Below, in pieces: positions 42,396 through 50,372 of a stretch of 64,000 bases of DNA (the first letter of the stretch is position 1; each line of letters opens with the position of its first letter). The notes below the pieces were generated by a model that was given only the letters and a program-made list of their open reading frames with translations, was not told the DNA's origin and searched no databases. Position numbers and translations under genes: made by a program. This stretch comes from an uncultured bacterium (GTDB lineage Bacteria > Cyanobacteriota > Vampirovibrionia > Gastranaerophilales > Gastranaerophilaceae): assembly GCA_902779645.1 (NCBI GenBank), contig CACZCH010000001.1:49537-113536 (forward strand). Direction: 5' to 3'.

Positions 42396-43235
42396 TTATT
42401 TTGCTTTTGATTCTGTTGATAATTCTTGCAATATAGCATAAGTAGCATCCCAACCGCTTAAACCGCCTGACATTTTGTATTGATTTAAGCTTTTTGCCCT
42501 GTCAGCTTTAATTTTTTCCTGTTCTTTTGCAAATTTTTTAACCAGACGTTTACTTTTGCTTCTTTTTTCTACAATCGGATTAGCGTAGGAAAGGAAGTTT
42601 CTGTATTCTTGACAGCCGTACCCTGCTTTAATTTTTTCAGGATAATTGTAAGCTAAATAGTTGTATGCGCTCATTGCTCTTTCTGAGTTAGCAGGCTGTC
42701 CCATTACCAATTCCAAGTTGCTCCCCGGCATTTTAGTTATAACAACTACCAATGCAAGCGGGTTATATCCTGCTTTAACCATTAAATCAACAGCTGTCAT
42801 ATCTGCTTCTTTTTTATCGTTAAGTGAAGTTCTGTTTGTCCAGTATTCGCTGTTAGCGGTTGTGTTAACAATGTTGTCTTTGCTTAATTTTTCTGCAAGA
42901 AGAGCTTTTGTCGCAGCTCTTAGATTGTCTTTTCCTGATTTTCCGTTAATTATTTGTCCGAGTTCATAAGCTATAACAGCTGCTACTTCATTGTCATTGC
43001 CGGTATAAGTTAAATCTGATTTAGAAACTTCTACAATGTTTGTCGAAGAAGTGTTAGAATTGTTAACTGTTTCATCAACAAGCTTGAATTGAAGTTTTGC
43101 AGGCAAACTGTTCTTTTCAACAATTGTTTTTGAAACAGGAGCTACTCTGTCCGATGCTGTCCATTTTGTTGCAGCACTTGACGGTAAAATTAATAATGTA
43201 ATTGCAAAAACTGATAATAAAAACTTTTTCATCAT
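42396..43235 (-). CDS. exported M48-like peptidase homologue lacking the HExxH zinc site
   Basis: 279 residues. MMKKFLLSVFAITLLILPSS is a signal peptide. The fold markers of M48 peptidases are present: DNEVAAVIAYELGQIINGKS stands where HELGH should be, and KKEADMTAVDLMVKAGYNPL matches the second helix with the Glu ligand. Both zinc-binding His are replaced (Tyr90 and Gln94), so it is probably a non-catalytic relative acting as a scaffold or chaperone in the periplasm. The start ATG 43235 follows aaggagg at good spacing; a longer in-frame opening from 43298 is rejected. A strong terminator follows. Confidence 0.75.
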   Translation of the reverse strand: MMKKFLLSVFAITLLILPSSAATKWTASDRVAPVSKTIVEKNSLPAKLQFKLVDETVNNSNTSSTNIVEVSKSDLTYTGNDNEVAAVIAYELGQIINGKSGKDNLRAATKALLAEKLSKDNIVNTTANSEYWTNRTSLNDKKEADMTAVDLMVKAGYNPLALVVVITKMPGSNLELVMGQPANSERAMSAYNYLAYNYPEKIKAGYGCQEYRNFLSYANPIVEKRSKSKRLVKKFAKEQEKIKADRAKSLNQYKMSGGLSGWDATYAILQELSTESKAK

Positions 43236-43336
43236 ATCCTCCTTATTATAAAATGATTGTAACATGAAAAAGGTATTAAGTGATTTACTCCCGTGCATAC
43301 TTATAATATAATTGGCTTAAAGAGAGGATATTTAAA

Positions 43337-44374
43337 ATGTTCAAATATTTTATAGGCTCGTTTATTGTGACAATTTTCGGATTAACAGCAGCTTTTCTGT
43401 GGGGTGAACATGTTCATAGCGGAACAGGCTTAACGTGCATGTTTATTGCATTTGTACTTGCAATATTAGAAATAAGTTTATCATTTGATAATGCAGTTGT
43501 TAATGCAATGAAACTGGAGGGTATGTCACCTAAATGGAGACATAGATTTATAACTTGGGGAATCTTGATTGCTGTATTCGGTATGAGATTTTTGTTTCCT
43601 CTTATAGTAGTTGCAATATTTGCAAAATTAAATATTCTTTCAGTTCTTGATATGGCATTGCATGATGTAGATAGTTATGCTTTTTATCTCGGAACTACAC
43701 ACGCTCCGATTGTAACATTTGGCGGTGCTTTCTTGCTAATGCTGTTTATGGACTACTTTACAGAAAAAGACAAGGATATTCATTGGATTAAACCTTTGGA
43801 GATAAATTTGCAAAAATTAAGCAATAAAAAGGGTGCTTGTACTATGACTACACTTTTTGTGCTTGGTGTGATTTTAAATCTAATTCCTGTGCAATTAAGG
43901 GTTTCTATTTTATTATCTGGAATTACCGGAATTTTGGTTTACTTATTAATAGATGGTTTGGCTGAATGGTTGGAACGCAGACAAGAAGAACGTGCTAAAC
44001 TTTGTGCAAATGCTGTAAAATGTTCAGGCTTAGTCGGGTTTTTATATCTTGAACTTATTGATGCCTCTTTTTCACTGGATGGAGTCTTGGGTGCTTTTGC
44101 ATTAAGTCAGGATATTATAATAATTACAATCGGCTTATTTATAGGAGCAATGTTTGTCCGCTCTCTTACAATAATGCTTGTAGAAAAGAAAACTTTAGAT
44201 CAGTTTATTTATCTTGAACACGGTGCGCACTGGGCAATAGGAACACTTGCAATACTGATGTTTGTGTCTACTCTTACTGAAGTTCCGGAAGTTGTTACGG
44301 GAACTTTAGGACTAATATTCATATTAAGCGCACTAGCTTCTTCAATTATTCACAATAGGAAAAATAAAGCATAA
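43337..44374 (+). CDS. TerC/DUF475-family integral membrane protein
   Basis: 345 residues with about nine hydrophobic segments. LEISLSFDNAVVNAMKLEGM is the conserved acidic-rich TerC helix, mirrored near the C-terminus by LIDASFSLDGVLGAFALSQD. The paired 'S-F-D' and 'F-S-L-D-G' motifs mark the DUF475 branch. TerC proteins are thought to move metal ions such as Mn2+ and are linked to tellurite resistance. The specific substrate here is unknown. Ribosome site gaggat precedes the ATG. The next gene starts 3 bp after the stop, so an operon with the tRNA nucleotidyltransferase is likely. Confidence 0.85.
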   Translation: MFKYFIGSFIVTIFGLTAAFLWGEHVHSGTGLTCMFIAFVLAILEISLSFDNAVVNAMKLEGMSPKWRHRFITWGILIAVFGMRFLFPLIVVAIFAKLNILSVLDMALHDVDSYAFYLGTTHAPIVTFGGAFLLMLFMDYFTEKDKDIHWIKPLEINLQKLSNKKGACTMTTLFVLGVILNLIPVQLRVSILLSGITGILVYLLIDGLAEWLERRQEERAKLCANAVKCSGLVGFLYLELIDASFSLDGVLGAFALSQDIIIITIGLFIGAMFVRSLTIMLVEKKTLDQFIYLEHGAHWAIGTLAILMFVSTLTEVPEVVTGTLGLIFILSALASSIIHNRKNKA

Positions 44375-44377
44375 GAT

Positions 44378-45259
44378 ATGTTATTACAAGATGAAAAATT
44401 ATATTACGTAGGCGGTGTTGTCAGAGATGAAATTATTGATGCAAAAAGTTTTGATACGGACTTTTGCTATGAAGGCAACGCCATAGAGTTTGCTAAAAAC
44501 AAAAATCTTAATATAATAAAGATCAATCCTGATTTTGGTACTGTAAGAGTTCTTGTTGATAACAAAGAAGTCGATATTGCTTCGACAAGAACTGAAAATT
44601 ACCCTAAAAAAGGTCATTTACCAAATATTAATAATATCGGCTGTTCGCTAAAAGAGGACTTAATCAGACGCGATTTTACCATAAATGCTATGGCAAAACG
44701 TACTTCTGACGGAGAGTTGTTTGATTACTTTGGCGGATTGAAGGATATTAAAGAGAAAAAACTTCGTATCTTGCACAAAGATAGCTTTATTGATGATCCG
44801 ACAAGAATAATAAGGGGATTAAAGTTTTCAGTTCGCTTTGGCTTTGAACTTGAAGCAGAGACAAAACAATTACAAGATGAATATCTGGCTAATATAAATT
44901 ATGATATGAGTTATCATAGAGTTAAAAAAGAATTAATAGAGACTTTTAATTTGAATAAGTCGGAAATATATGACCGTTTTATAGACCAAGGAATATTTAA
45001 GCTTCTTGGTTCAGGAGTTAATCAACCTGAAATAAAAGGTGAAATTATAAAGAAATTTGTTGATAAATATAATATTCAATCTTCTTGGCTGTTTTATATT
45101 GCACCATTTGTTTTTGAAGGTTTTGATTTTAATATCATTTCCCCAACGAAAGCTGAAAAAAGAATTATTGAATGGGTTAACAAGTTGAAAACTCAGGAGC
45201 CGACGCACAATACTCCTAAAGAGAGTATAATTATAAGGGAGATACTGGATAATGCTTAA
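44378..45259 (+). CDS. CCA tRNA nucleotidyltransferase / poly(A) polymerase family protein
   Basis: 293 residues. The class II nucleotidyltransferase head is complete: LYYVGGVVRDEIID (nucleotide loop), FDTDFCYEG (the DxD metal pair), DIASTRTENYPKKGHLP, LIRRDFTINAMAKR (template Arg) and GLKDIKEKKLRILHKDSFID with DDPTRIIRGLKFSVRFGFEL. It should add or repair the CCA end of tRNAs. The C-terminal region is shorter than in full CCA enzymes of 400 or more residues, so it could be an A-adding or CC-adding half enzyme as found in some cyanobacteria and other phyla. Overlaps the next gene by 8 bp. Confidence 0.85.
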   Translation: MLLQDEKLYYVGGVVRDEIIDAKSFDTDFCYEGNAIEFAKNKNLNIIKINPDFGTVRVLVDNKEVDIASTRTENYPKKGHLPNINNIGCSLKEDLIRRDFTINAMAKRTSDGELFDYFGGLKDIKEKKLRILHKDSFIDDPTRIIRGLKFSVRFGFELEAETKQLQDEYLANINYDMSYHRVKKELIETFNLNKSEIYDRFIDQGIFKLLGSGVNQPEIKGEIIKKFVDKYNIQSSWLFYIAPFVFEGFDFNIISPTKAEKRIIEWVNKLKTQEPTHNTPKESIIIREILDNA

Positions 45260-46115
45260 AATTTTTTTAGATTCTATATCTCACTTTAGACCTTGTATAA
45301 AGCCGATTTTAAGATATATTTCTTATAATATAGAGGAATTTTCAGGTGTAAATGAGCTTAAACGAGAAACTCCGATTATAGTTTCATTAAGCTCAAATGA
45401 AGAACATTTTGACAACTTGGAATTAACTTTGTACTCTCTTTTAAACCAGAAAGTTTGTCCTGATAGAATTATTCTTTGGCTGAGTGATGAATATGAATTA
45501 TTAGACCTTCCTTATTCTATTACAAGATTTATTAAAAACGGACTGGAAATAAGATTCGTAGAAGAAAAAGGCTCTTATACAGCAATAATAAACGCTCTTA
45601 AAGAATTTGAAAAAGCTATTAATGTATTGGCAAGTGATAACGTATATTATCCGAGAGATTGGTTGAAAAAACTTTACCACTCATATATTTCAAATCCTGC
45701 GGATATTCACGCTCATACTTCATTAAAGGTTTTGAGTTCAAACGGTCAGGTATCTTCTTATAAAAATTGGGCGAGAGTTAACAGAATTGAATCTGCTGAA
45801 TATACAAATTATCCGTTATTCTACGGAGGAATTTTGTATCCGCCTAATTGCTATAAAAAAGAAGTTTTCAGAGAAGATATTTATAAAACGAAGGTTAAAA
45901 CTGATTGGGAATTATGGTCTTGGTGTATGGCTGTTGTTTCAAACAGAAAAGTTCGAGTTGTTAAAAACCATATCGAAAGTTTTAGAGTTTTCAATTATTT
46001 GAATATAATAACAAATGAATACAAAAAGCTAAAAAAATACCAGTATTTTGATATGCAGCTATCTAAACTAATGGATTATTACAAACAGAATATAGATTTA
46101 CAATTGGGAAAATAA
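45252..46115 (+). CDS. glycosyltransferase (GT2-like)
   Basis: 287 residues. TPIIVSLSSNEEHFDNLELT followed by LYSLLNQKVCPDRIILWLSD matches the opening of glycosyltransferases that modify surface polysaccharides. INVLASDNVYYPRDWLKKLY contains a DNVYY acidic motif like a DxD metal site. VKTDWELWSWCMAV near the C-terminus resembles the acceptor-side DxE/W segment. Cytosolic, no membrane helix. Overlap with the nucleotidyltransferase gene (8 bp) shows shared transcription. The sugar donor and acceptor cannot be inferred. It stands without other glycan genes. Confidence 0.7.
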   Translation: MLKIFLDSISHFRPCIKPILRYISYNIEEFSGVNELKRETPIIVSLSSNEEHFDNLELTLYSLLNQKVCPDRIILWLSDEYELLDLPYSITRFIKNGLEIRFVEEKGSYTAIINALKEFEKAINVLASDNVYYPRDWLKKLYHSYISNPADIHAHTSLKVLSSNGQVSSYKNWARVNRIESAEYTNYPLFYGGILYPPNCYKKEVFREDIYKTKVKTDWELWSWCMAVVSNRKVRVVKNHIESFRVFNYLNIITNEYKKLKKYQYFDMQLSKLMDYYKQNIDLQLGK

Positions 46116-46185
46116 TAAATACTTTGTCCGTACGATACATTTTATTTAAGTGTTAATCTATAATAAAACTTGAAATGAGGTCTTA

Positions 46186-46377
46186 ATGGTTATTAGAGTT
46201 TTAATGCTTTTATTAGCACTGATTATATTAGTAAATTTGTGTATTATAACAGCTTGTGCAGTTACAGGAGAAAATCTGTATGAAAAGTACGGCAGACAAA
46301 TGCTCTATATTTTTGGCGGATTTGTTTTTTCGGTATCAGCTTTATATATAGCACTGGCATTAATCGGTTTAAAATAA
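46186..46377 (+). CDS. small two-helix membrane protein (unknown)
   Basis: 63 residues: two hydrophobic helices (VIRVLMLLLALIILVNLCII at 1-22 and MLYIFGGFVFSVSALYIALA at 38-59) joined by a short polar loop TGENLYEKYGRQ. Ribosome site atgagg lies ahead of the ATG, with a TATAAT box a little further upstream. It precedes the SPFH/prohibitin gene by 12 bp and probably associates with that membrane complex (inference). Confidence 0.65.
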   Translation: MVIRVLMLLLALIILVNLCIITACAVTGENLYEKYGRQMLYIFGGFVFSVSALYIALALIGLK

Positions 46378-46389
46378 ACAGAAAGGAAA

Positions 46390-47184
46390 ATGATGGACAA
46401 AAAGTATTTAGGAATGCCGATTATCATTTTAGCATTGCTCGTTTGCTTTTTAGTAATGTGCAATCCTTTTGTGATGGTAGGTCCCGGCGAAAGAGGAATT
46501 AAAATTAATTTAGGACACGTACAGCCTGAGAGCTATGGAGAAGGTTTGCATACAATATTCCCCTTTATACAAAAATTCAGAACAATGGATGTAAAGACTC
46601 AAAGAAATACATTAACCACCTCTGTTTATACAAAAGATATCCAACAAGCACGAATCACTTATGTAATCAACTACAACGTAATGCCCGATAAAGTAAACAA
46701 ACTTTTCCAAGAAGTAGGTTTGGATTACGAATCAAAAATTCTATCACCTGTTGTAGAAGGTACAATTAAAGATATTATAGGTAAATGGAATGCTCAAGAT
46801 TTGATTGCCAACAGAGAAAAAGCAACCGGAGAAATTTTAGAAAAATTACAAAATCAATTAAAAGACAACTATATTAACGTAACCGATTTTCAAATGACAG
46901 GCATTAATTACTCAGATGTTTTTGAAAGAGCTATTGAAAGCAAGGTTACGGCAGAACAAGAAGCACTGAAAGCTAAAAATAAAACTGTTCAAGTGCAGGA
47001 AGAGGCAAGACAAAAAGTTATTGCAGCAGAAGCGGAAGCTCGTTCAATGGCAATCAGAGCGCAGGCTTTAAGTCAAAACAAATCACTTGTTCAGTATGAA
47101 GCAGTTCAAAAATGGGATGGTAAAATGCCCCAATATATGCTTGGTAATTCTGTTCCGTTTATAAATGTAAACCCAGCAAAATAA
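46390..47184 (+). CDS. SPFH/prohibitin-like (Band 7) membrane protein
   Basis: 264 residues. The N-terminal membrane anchor (IIILALLVCFLVMCNPFVMV) is followed by the SPFH domain starting VGPGERGIKINLGHVQPESY, then GLHTIFPFIQKFRTMDVKTQ and an Ala/Glu-rich coiled coil (AEQEALKAKNKTVQVQEEAR). The C-terminus KMPQYMLGNSVPFINV is the prohibitin ending. It forms large membrane rings that organise proteases and lipid domains. Co-transcribed with the small membrane protein just upstream. Terminator at 47199-47234. Confidence 0.92.
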   Translation: MMDKKYLGMPIIILALLVCFLVMCNPFVMVGPGERGIKINLGHVQPESYGEGLHTIFPFIQKFRTMDVKTQRNTLTTSVYTKDIQQARITYVINYNVMPDKVNKLFQEVGLDYESKILSPVVEGTIKDIIGKWNAQDLIANREKATGEILEKLQNQLKDNYINVTDFQMTGINYSDVFERAIESKVTAEQEALKAKNKTVQVQEEARQKVIAAEAEARSMAIRAQALSQNKSLVQYEAVQKWDGKMPQYMLGNSVPFINVNPAK

Positions 47185-47198
47185 AAATACAGAAGAAA

Positions 47199-47234
47199 AG
47201 AAAATCCTTCCTTTTTATAGGAAGGATTTTTTAC
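47199..47234 (+). terminator. intrinsic terminator after the SPFH gene
   Basis: aaaatccttcc pairs with ggaaggatttt, loop tttttata, then tttttt. Confidence 0.88.
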
Positions 47235-47289
47235 TGGACATAACGGCAAAAGTATTATAAAATCTATATATAGTAAGAGAGGAATTATA

Positions 47290-47637
47290 ATGCCAAAGAA
47301 CAGTGATACAATACCGATAGAGGTAATTATATTAACAGCTGACCATGACATAAAAGGGACTGTACATGTATCAAAATATACTGATACAAACAGAGAACTG
47401 ACAGATCTTTTAAATGACAAGGAACGCAGATTTTTAGCTGTTACAAACGTTGAGATTTATCCTAAAAACTCTAATCAGCCTCCAAAAAGATATGATTTTT
47501 TGGAAATACACATGGACTATGTTTTGATGGTTCATCCTACATCACAAGCGTTGTTTAGAGAAAACACAAAGTCTCAGGAAGATATCTTGAGATTCAGAGA
47601 ATTGAGAGCAAAACTCAGCCAAACAAAACCATTTTAA
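47290..47637 (+). CDS. hypothetical protein (115 aa, small beta-rich)
   Basis: 115 residues, soluble. Features are a beta-strand-rich first half (IEVIILTADHDIKGTVHVSK), an RRFLAVTNVEIYPKN segment, HMDYVLMVHPTSQALF and a charged helical end (RFRELRAKLSQTKPF). The pattern resembles small proteins that sit beside membrane or ribosome-linked genes, but no family is recognised with confidence. Ribosome site gaggaa precedes the ATG. It is followed by a dispersed repeat and then a small zinc-ribbon gene. Confidence 0.65.
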   Translation: MPKNSDTIPIEVIILTADHDIKGTVHVSKYTDTNRELTDLLNDKERRFLAVTNVEIYPKNSNQPPKRYDFLEIHMDYVLMVHPTSQALFRENTKSQEDILRFRELRAKLSQTKPF

Positions 47638-47644
47638 AATGTTT

Positions 47645-47682
47645 CCCTCGCCCAACGGGAGAGGGTTAGGGTGAGGGGGTAA
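47645..47682. repeat. dispersed intergenic repeat ('ccctcgccc' family), copy 2
   Basis: Begins ccctcgcccaacgggagagg and ends gtgagggggtaa. It differs from the 12383 copy at one or two positions in the central G run. It lies between the 115-residue gene and a small zinc-ribbon gene. Confidence 0.85.
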
Positions 47683-47714
47683 TTTAAATACCCTCAAATT
47701 AAAGGAGATAAATT

Positions 47715-47891
47715 ATGGCAAAATTAATAAGACCAAGCTGGGCAGTAAGATGTACACAATCAGGATGCAAAACTCTTTTTGAAGTTGCAAAACTTGAATC
47801 CGGTAAACAACAGGAAGTTGTGTGCCCTAACTGTGGAGAACACTATGTATATCCTATCTTAGAAGAAGAAAATAATAATCAAGAAGGCTAA
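47715..47891 (+). CDS. small zinc-ribbon protein (58 aa)
   Basis: 58 residues, too short for many gene finders. MAKLIRPSWAVRCTQSGCKT at the start and VVCPNCGEHYVYPILEEE later give two Cys pairs (C-x4-C and C-x2-C), a zinc ribbon. The acidic Asn/Glu tail ends NNNQEG. A textbook ribosome site aaaggag (47701-47707) lies 7 nt before the ATG and an intrinsic terminator follows, which supports a real gene. It resembles zinc-finger domains of regulatory or RNA-associated small proteins. Function unknown. Confidence 0.8.
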   Translation: MAKLIRPSWAVRCTQSGCKTLFEVAKLESGKQQEVVCPNCGEHYVYPILEEENNNQEG

Positions 47892-47912
47892 AACAAAATA
47901 TAATTTAAAATT

Positions 47913-47950
47913 TAATAAAGGCGAACGCTTTGCGTTCGCCTTTATTTTTT
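47913..47950 (+). terminator. strong intrinsic terminator after the small zinc-ribbon gene
   Basis: aataaaggcgaacgc pairs with gcgttcgcctttatt, loop ttt, then tttttt. The stem is 15 bp. Confidence 0.9.
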
Positions 47951-48015
47951 GTTCTTTTATTTATAGACATTTTGCTAATAATTGTAAATATTTGTAACAA
48001 TTTTCATAAAAACCC

Positions 48016-48042
48016 TAAAGTTTAAAAAAAAAATGCCGATAT
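48016..48042 (+). promoter_or_regulatory. sigma-28 (FliA/SigD-type) promoter, copy 1
   Basis: TAAAGTTT (48016-48023), exactly 11 nt of A-rich spacer, then GCCGATAT (48035-48042). This is the flagellar sigma factor consensus (TAAAGTTT-N11-GCCGATAA in enterics, TAAA-N15-GCCGATAT in Bacillus). A TTGTAACAA element lies at 47992-48000. It reads into the coiled-coil gene at 48066. Confidence 0.8.
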
Positions 48043-48065
48043 ACATAGTACAAAGGGACAAGGAC

Positions 48066-48488
48066 ATGGCAGAAAGTTTAAATTACAATTTAGCGAATGT
48101 ATTGGCGAATCAGGAGAAATGGGTTCAAGGGAAGTATAATTCTGAGGAAATCGCAGAAAAAAATATGCTTGACAGAGAGCTCCAAAATGCTCAACAAGCT
48201 CTTGATTCACAAAGAACATTTTTGGGATTAACTTTAAAGGAAAAAGTTGATGAATTAAAAATTCCTGCTCGTGTAGTAGAAGAGCTTAAAGATGTAGCAT
48301 TAAAAACATTGGCTGTGCCTTTGGAACCATTCATGAAGTGGCTTGAAGAAAATGAAGCATATTATACAGAAAATATGTTTACAGAATTAATTCAATCTGA
48401 TGCAAAACAATTAAATCAAACATATTACCATTTAACAAAAGAAACTGCAAATACAGAGGTTGGTAAGCAATTCCAGATGAAAATGTAA
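48066..48488 (+). CDS. helical protein of unknown function under a sigma-28 promoter
   Basis: 140 residues. Starts MAESLNYNLANVLANQEKWV. It is rich in charged helical segments (QNAQQALDSQRTFLGLTLKE, then PARVVEELKDVALKTLAVPL) and ends KQFQMKM. No membrane segment. No family recognised. The start ATG at 48066 is used because gggacaaggac precedes it; an in-frame ATG at 48033 would overlap the promoter itself. The promoter is shared in sequence with that of the 59864 gene, so both probably belong to one regulon, and late flagellar or chemotaxis-type genes are the usual targets. A clear terminator follows. Confidence 0.7.
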   Translation: MAESLNYNLANVLANQEKWVQGKYNSEEIAEKNMLDRELQNAQQALDSQRTFLGLTLKEKVDELKIPARVVEELKDVALKTLAVPLEPFMKWLEENEAYYTENMFTELIQSDAKQLNQTYYHLTKETANTEVGKQFQMKM

Positions 48489-48526
48489 AAACAAAATATT
48501 TCTCTCTTTCTCTTATTATATATAAT

Positions 48527-48557
48527 AAAATCCGCTAAAAAAAGCGGATTTTTTTTA
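48527..48557 (+). terminator. intrinsic terminator after the 48066 gene
   Basis: aaaatccgct pairs with agcggatttt, loop aaaaa, then tttttt. Confidence 0.88.
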
Positions 48558-48567
48558 TTTAGGAATT

Positions 48568-49458
48568 TTAATGAGATTTATGTTTAACTCTAACGCCTTC
48601 TACTTCGTGAACATCTTCTGTAACGATGAAGGCTTTCGTGTCAAACGAGTGAACTAAGTCTTTCAATTTTGCCATCTCAAATTTATTAACGACGCAGTAC
48701 GTGAAAATCTTTTCCTGCCTTGAATATCCGCCTAATGTACGAATATAAGTTACACTTGTATTAAGCTCTTTCATAATAGCATCGCCGATTTCTCTATGGT
48801 ATTCGGACACGATTCTGACGGATTTTGATTTATCCAAACCTTCCAAAACAGCGTCTATTACTTTGGATGCAATGTAATAAGTTAGGATTGAATACAAAGC
48901 TCTATCCCAGCCTAATAGAAAACCTGCGCCTGTGTATATAAAAAGATTTATAACCATTAGAAGCTCGCCTACGGATATAAAACCAAGTTTTTTTGAAATT
49001 GTAATAGAAAGCATTTCTGTGCCGTCAAGAGAGGCATTGTTCCTAAGAATCAGTCCGACTCCAAATCCTAATATTATACCACCGAAGATTGCAGATAAAA
49101 TTAAATCTTCTGTAACGTGAAATCCATGAAATATGTTAGTTGCAATTGCCAGCATACCGGTTGCAAAAAGAGTTTGTATAATAAATTTTGCACCGAGTTT
49201 TTTTAAGGCCAACAGTATAAAGGGGATATTTATACAAAATATCAGCAAACCTAAATTCCACTTTGTTACATAGTGAACCATCATGGATATGCCGATAACA
49301 CCGCCGTCAATAATGTTATTGGGAAGCAAAAATGTTTCTAACGCTGCCGCTGTAATAAATGTACCTATTGTTATAAACAAAGCTCTTATTATATACTCTT
49401 TGGCAAGTTCGGCTTTAGTTTTTTTCTTCGGCTCAATTTTCTTTTTATGAAAAAACAT
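48568..49458 (-). CDS. YitT family membrane protein (DUF161/DUF2179)
   Basis: 296 residues. Five or six hydrophobic helices (AAALETFLLPNNIIDGGVIG; IFCINIPFILLALKKLG; LSAIFGGIILGFGVGLIL; SLDGTEMLSITISKKLG) are followed by a C-terminal cytosolic DUF2179 domain (KSVRIVSEYHREIGDAIMKE; TYCVVNKFEMAKLKDLVHSF). YitT proteins are probable small-molecule exporters of unknown substrate. It is the last gene of a lysA-cdaA-yitT cluster on this strand, 26 bp after cdaA. Ribosome site aagagag. Located head-on against the sigma-28 gene terminator. Confidence 0.87.
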   Translation of the reverse strand: MFFHKKKIEPKKKTKAELAKEYIIRALFITIGTFITAAALETFLLPNNIIDGGVIGISMMVHYVTKWNLGLLIFCINIPFILLALKKLGAKFIIQTLFATGMLAIATNIFHGFHVTEDLILSAIFGGIILGFGVGLILRNNASLDGTEMLSITISKKLGFISVGELLMVINLFIYTGAGFLLGWDRALYSILTYYIASKVIDAVLEGLDKSKSVRIVSEYHREIGDAIMKELNTSVTYIRTLGGYSRQEKIFTYCVVNKFEMAKLKDLVHSFDTKAFIVTEDVHEVEGVRVKHKSH

Positions 49459-49484
49459 TAATTCTCTCTTTTCTTCTGATGTAA

Positions 49485-50372
49485 TTACTTACTGCGTAAA
49501 ATCTCAAATATATTTTTATGTTTTGTATCAGTTTCTTCTGATAATTTTTTGATGCCTAAGATTGATTCTAAATCATCCTTGAGGGTTTTTAAATCTTCGT
49601 ATTTTTTAAGCAAGCCATCCATACAAATTGAAACATCACCGGTTTCTTCTGAAACAACAAGACAGGCTGCATCAGAAACTTCTGACATTCCAATAGCAGC
49701 TCTGTGTCTGGTGCCGTATTTCCAGCTAAGTTTTGGATCTTCTGTCAGCGGTAAAAGAACCCCTGCTGATTGAATTTTATCTCCTTCAATCACCATAGCT
49801 CCGTCGTGAAGAGGTGTATTTGGGTGAAAAATTGTAAGGATTAATTCGGTTGAAAGAATTCCGTCAATTCTTGTTCCTACGTCTGAATATGCGCCGTTCA
49901 TTATTCCTTTGCTGAAAACAATTAAAGCTCCTGTTTTGGTTTTTGTAAGATATTTAACTGCTTCAATTATTTCTTTAATAACATCAACTTCTGTGTTATG
50001 TGTAATATTTTGTTCTTTAGAAAATAAAGTTTTACCGATAAATCCTGGCTGTCCAAGATATCCTAAGAAACGTCTGAGTTCAGGCTGGAAAATAACAATC
50101 AAACTCAGAGATACAACCATTACAAGACCCTTTACAAATAAGCCTAAAATAGTTAAATTTATCAGAGTAAGAACTTCACTCATTATCCACATAAAAATCA
50201 GAATGAATAGCCCTTTGACAAGTTTTTCCGATTGAGTATTTTTAATGAATTTTCTATAAAAAAGAAAAAGAGTCGAAGCAATTATGATAATTTCAAACAC
50301 ATTAATCCAGGTCAGCGACCATTTGAGCTGTCCAATAATACCTTGAAAAAATGCAATTAGCGTATCTCTCAT
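49485..50372 (-). CDS. cdaA: diadenylate cyclase CdaA
   Basis: 295 residues. Three N-terminal membrane helices (21-39, 52-70, 73-95) are followed by a DAC domain. The Asp-Gly-Ala nucleotide motif is at 190-192 (LHDGAMVIEG) and Arg-His-Arg at 222-224 (GTRHRAAIG); both are required for c-di-AMP synthesis from ATP. IFQPELRRFLGYLG marks the linker. c-di-AMP controls potassium, osmotic and cell-wall balance. It overlaps lysA by 4 bp, giving translational coupling with the lysine/diaminopimelate pathway, a cell-wall link. CdaR and GlmM are not in the window. Confidence 0.95.
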   Translation of the reverse strand: MRDTLIAFFQGIIGQLKWSLTWINVFEIIIIASTLFLFYRKFIKNTQSEKLVKGLFILIFMWIMSEVLTLINLTILGLFVKGLVMVVSLSLIVIFQPELRRFLGYLGQPGFIGKTLFSKEQNITHNTEVDVIKEIIEAVKYLTKTKTGALIVFSKGIMNGAYSDVGTRIDGILSTELILTIFHPNTPLHDGAMVIEGDKIQSAGVLLPLTEDPKLSWKYGTRHRAAIGMSEVSDAACLVVSEETGDVSICMDGLLKKYEDLKTLKDDLESILGIKKLSEETDTKHKNIFEILRSK

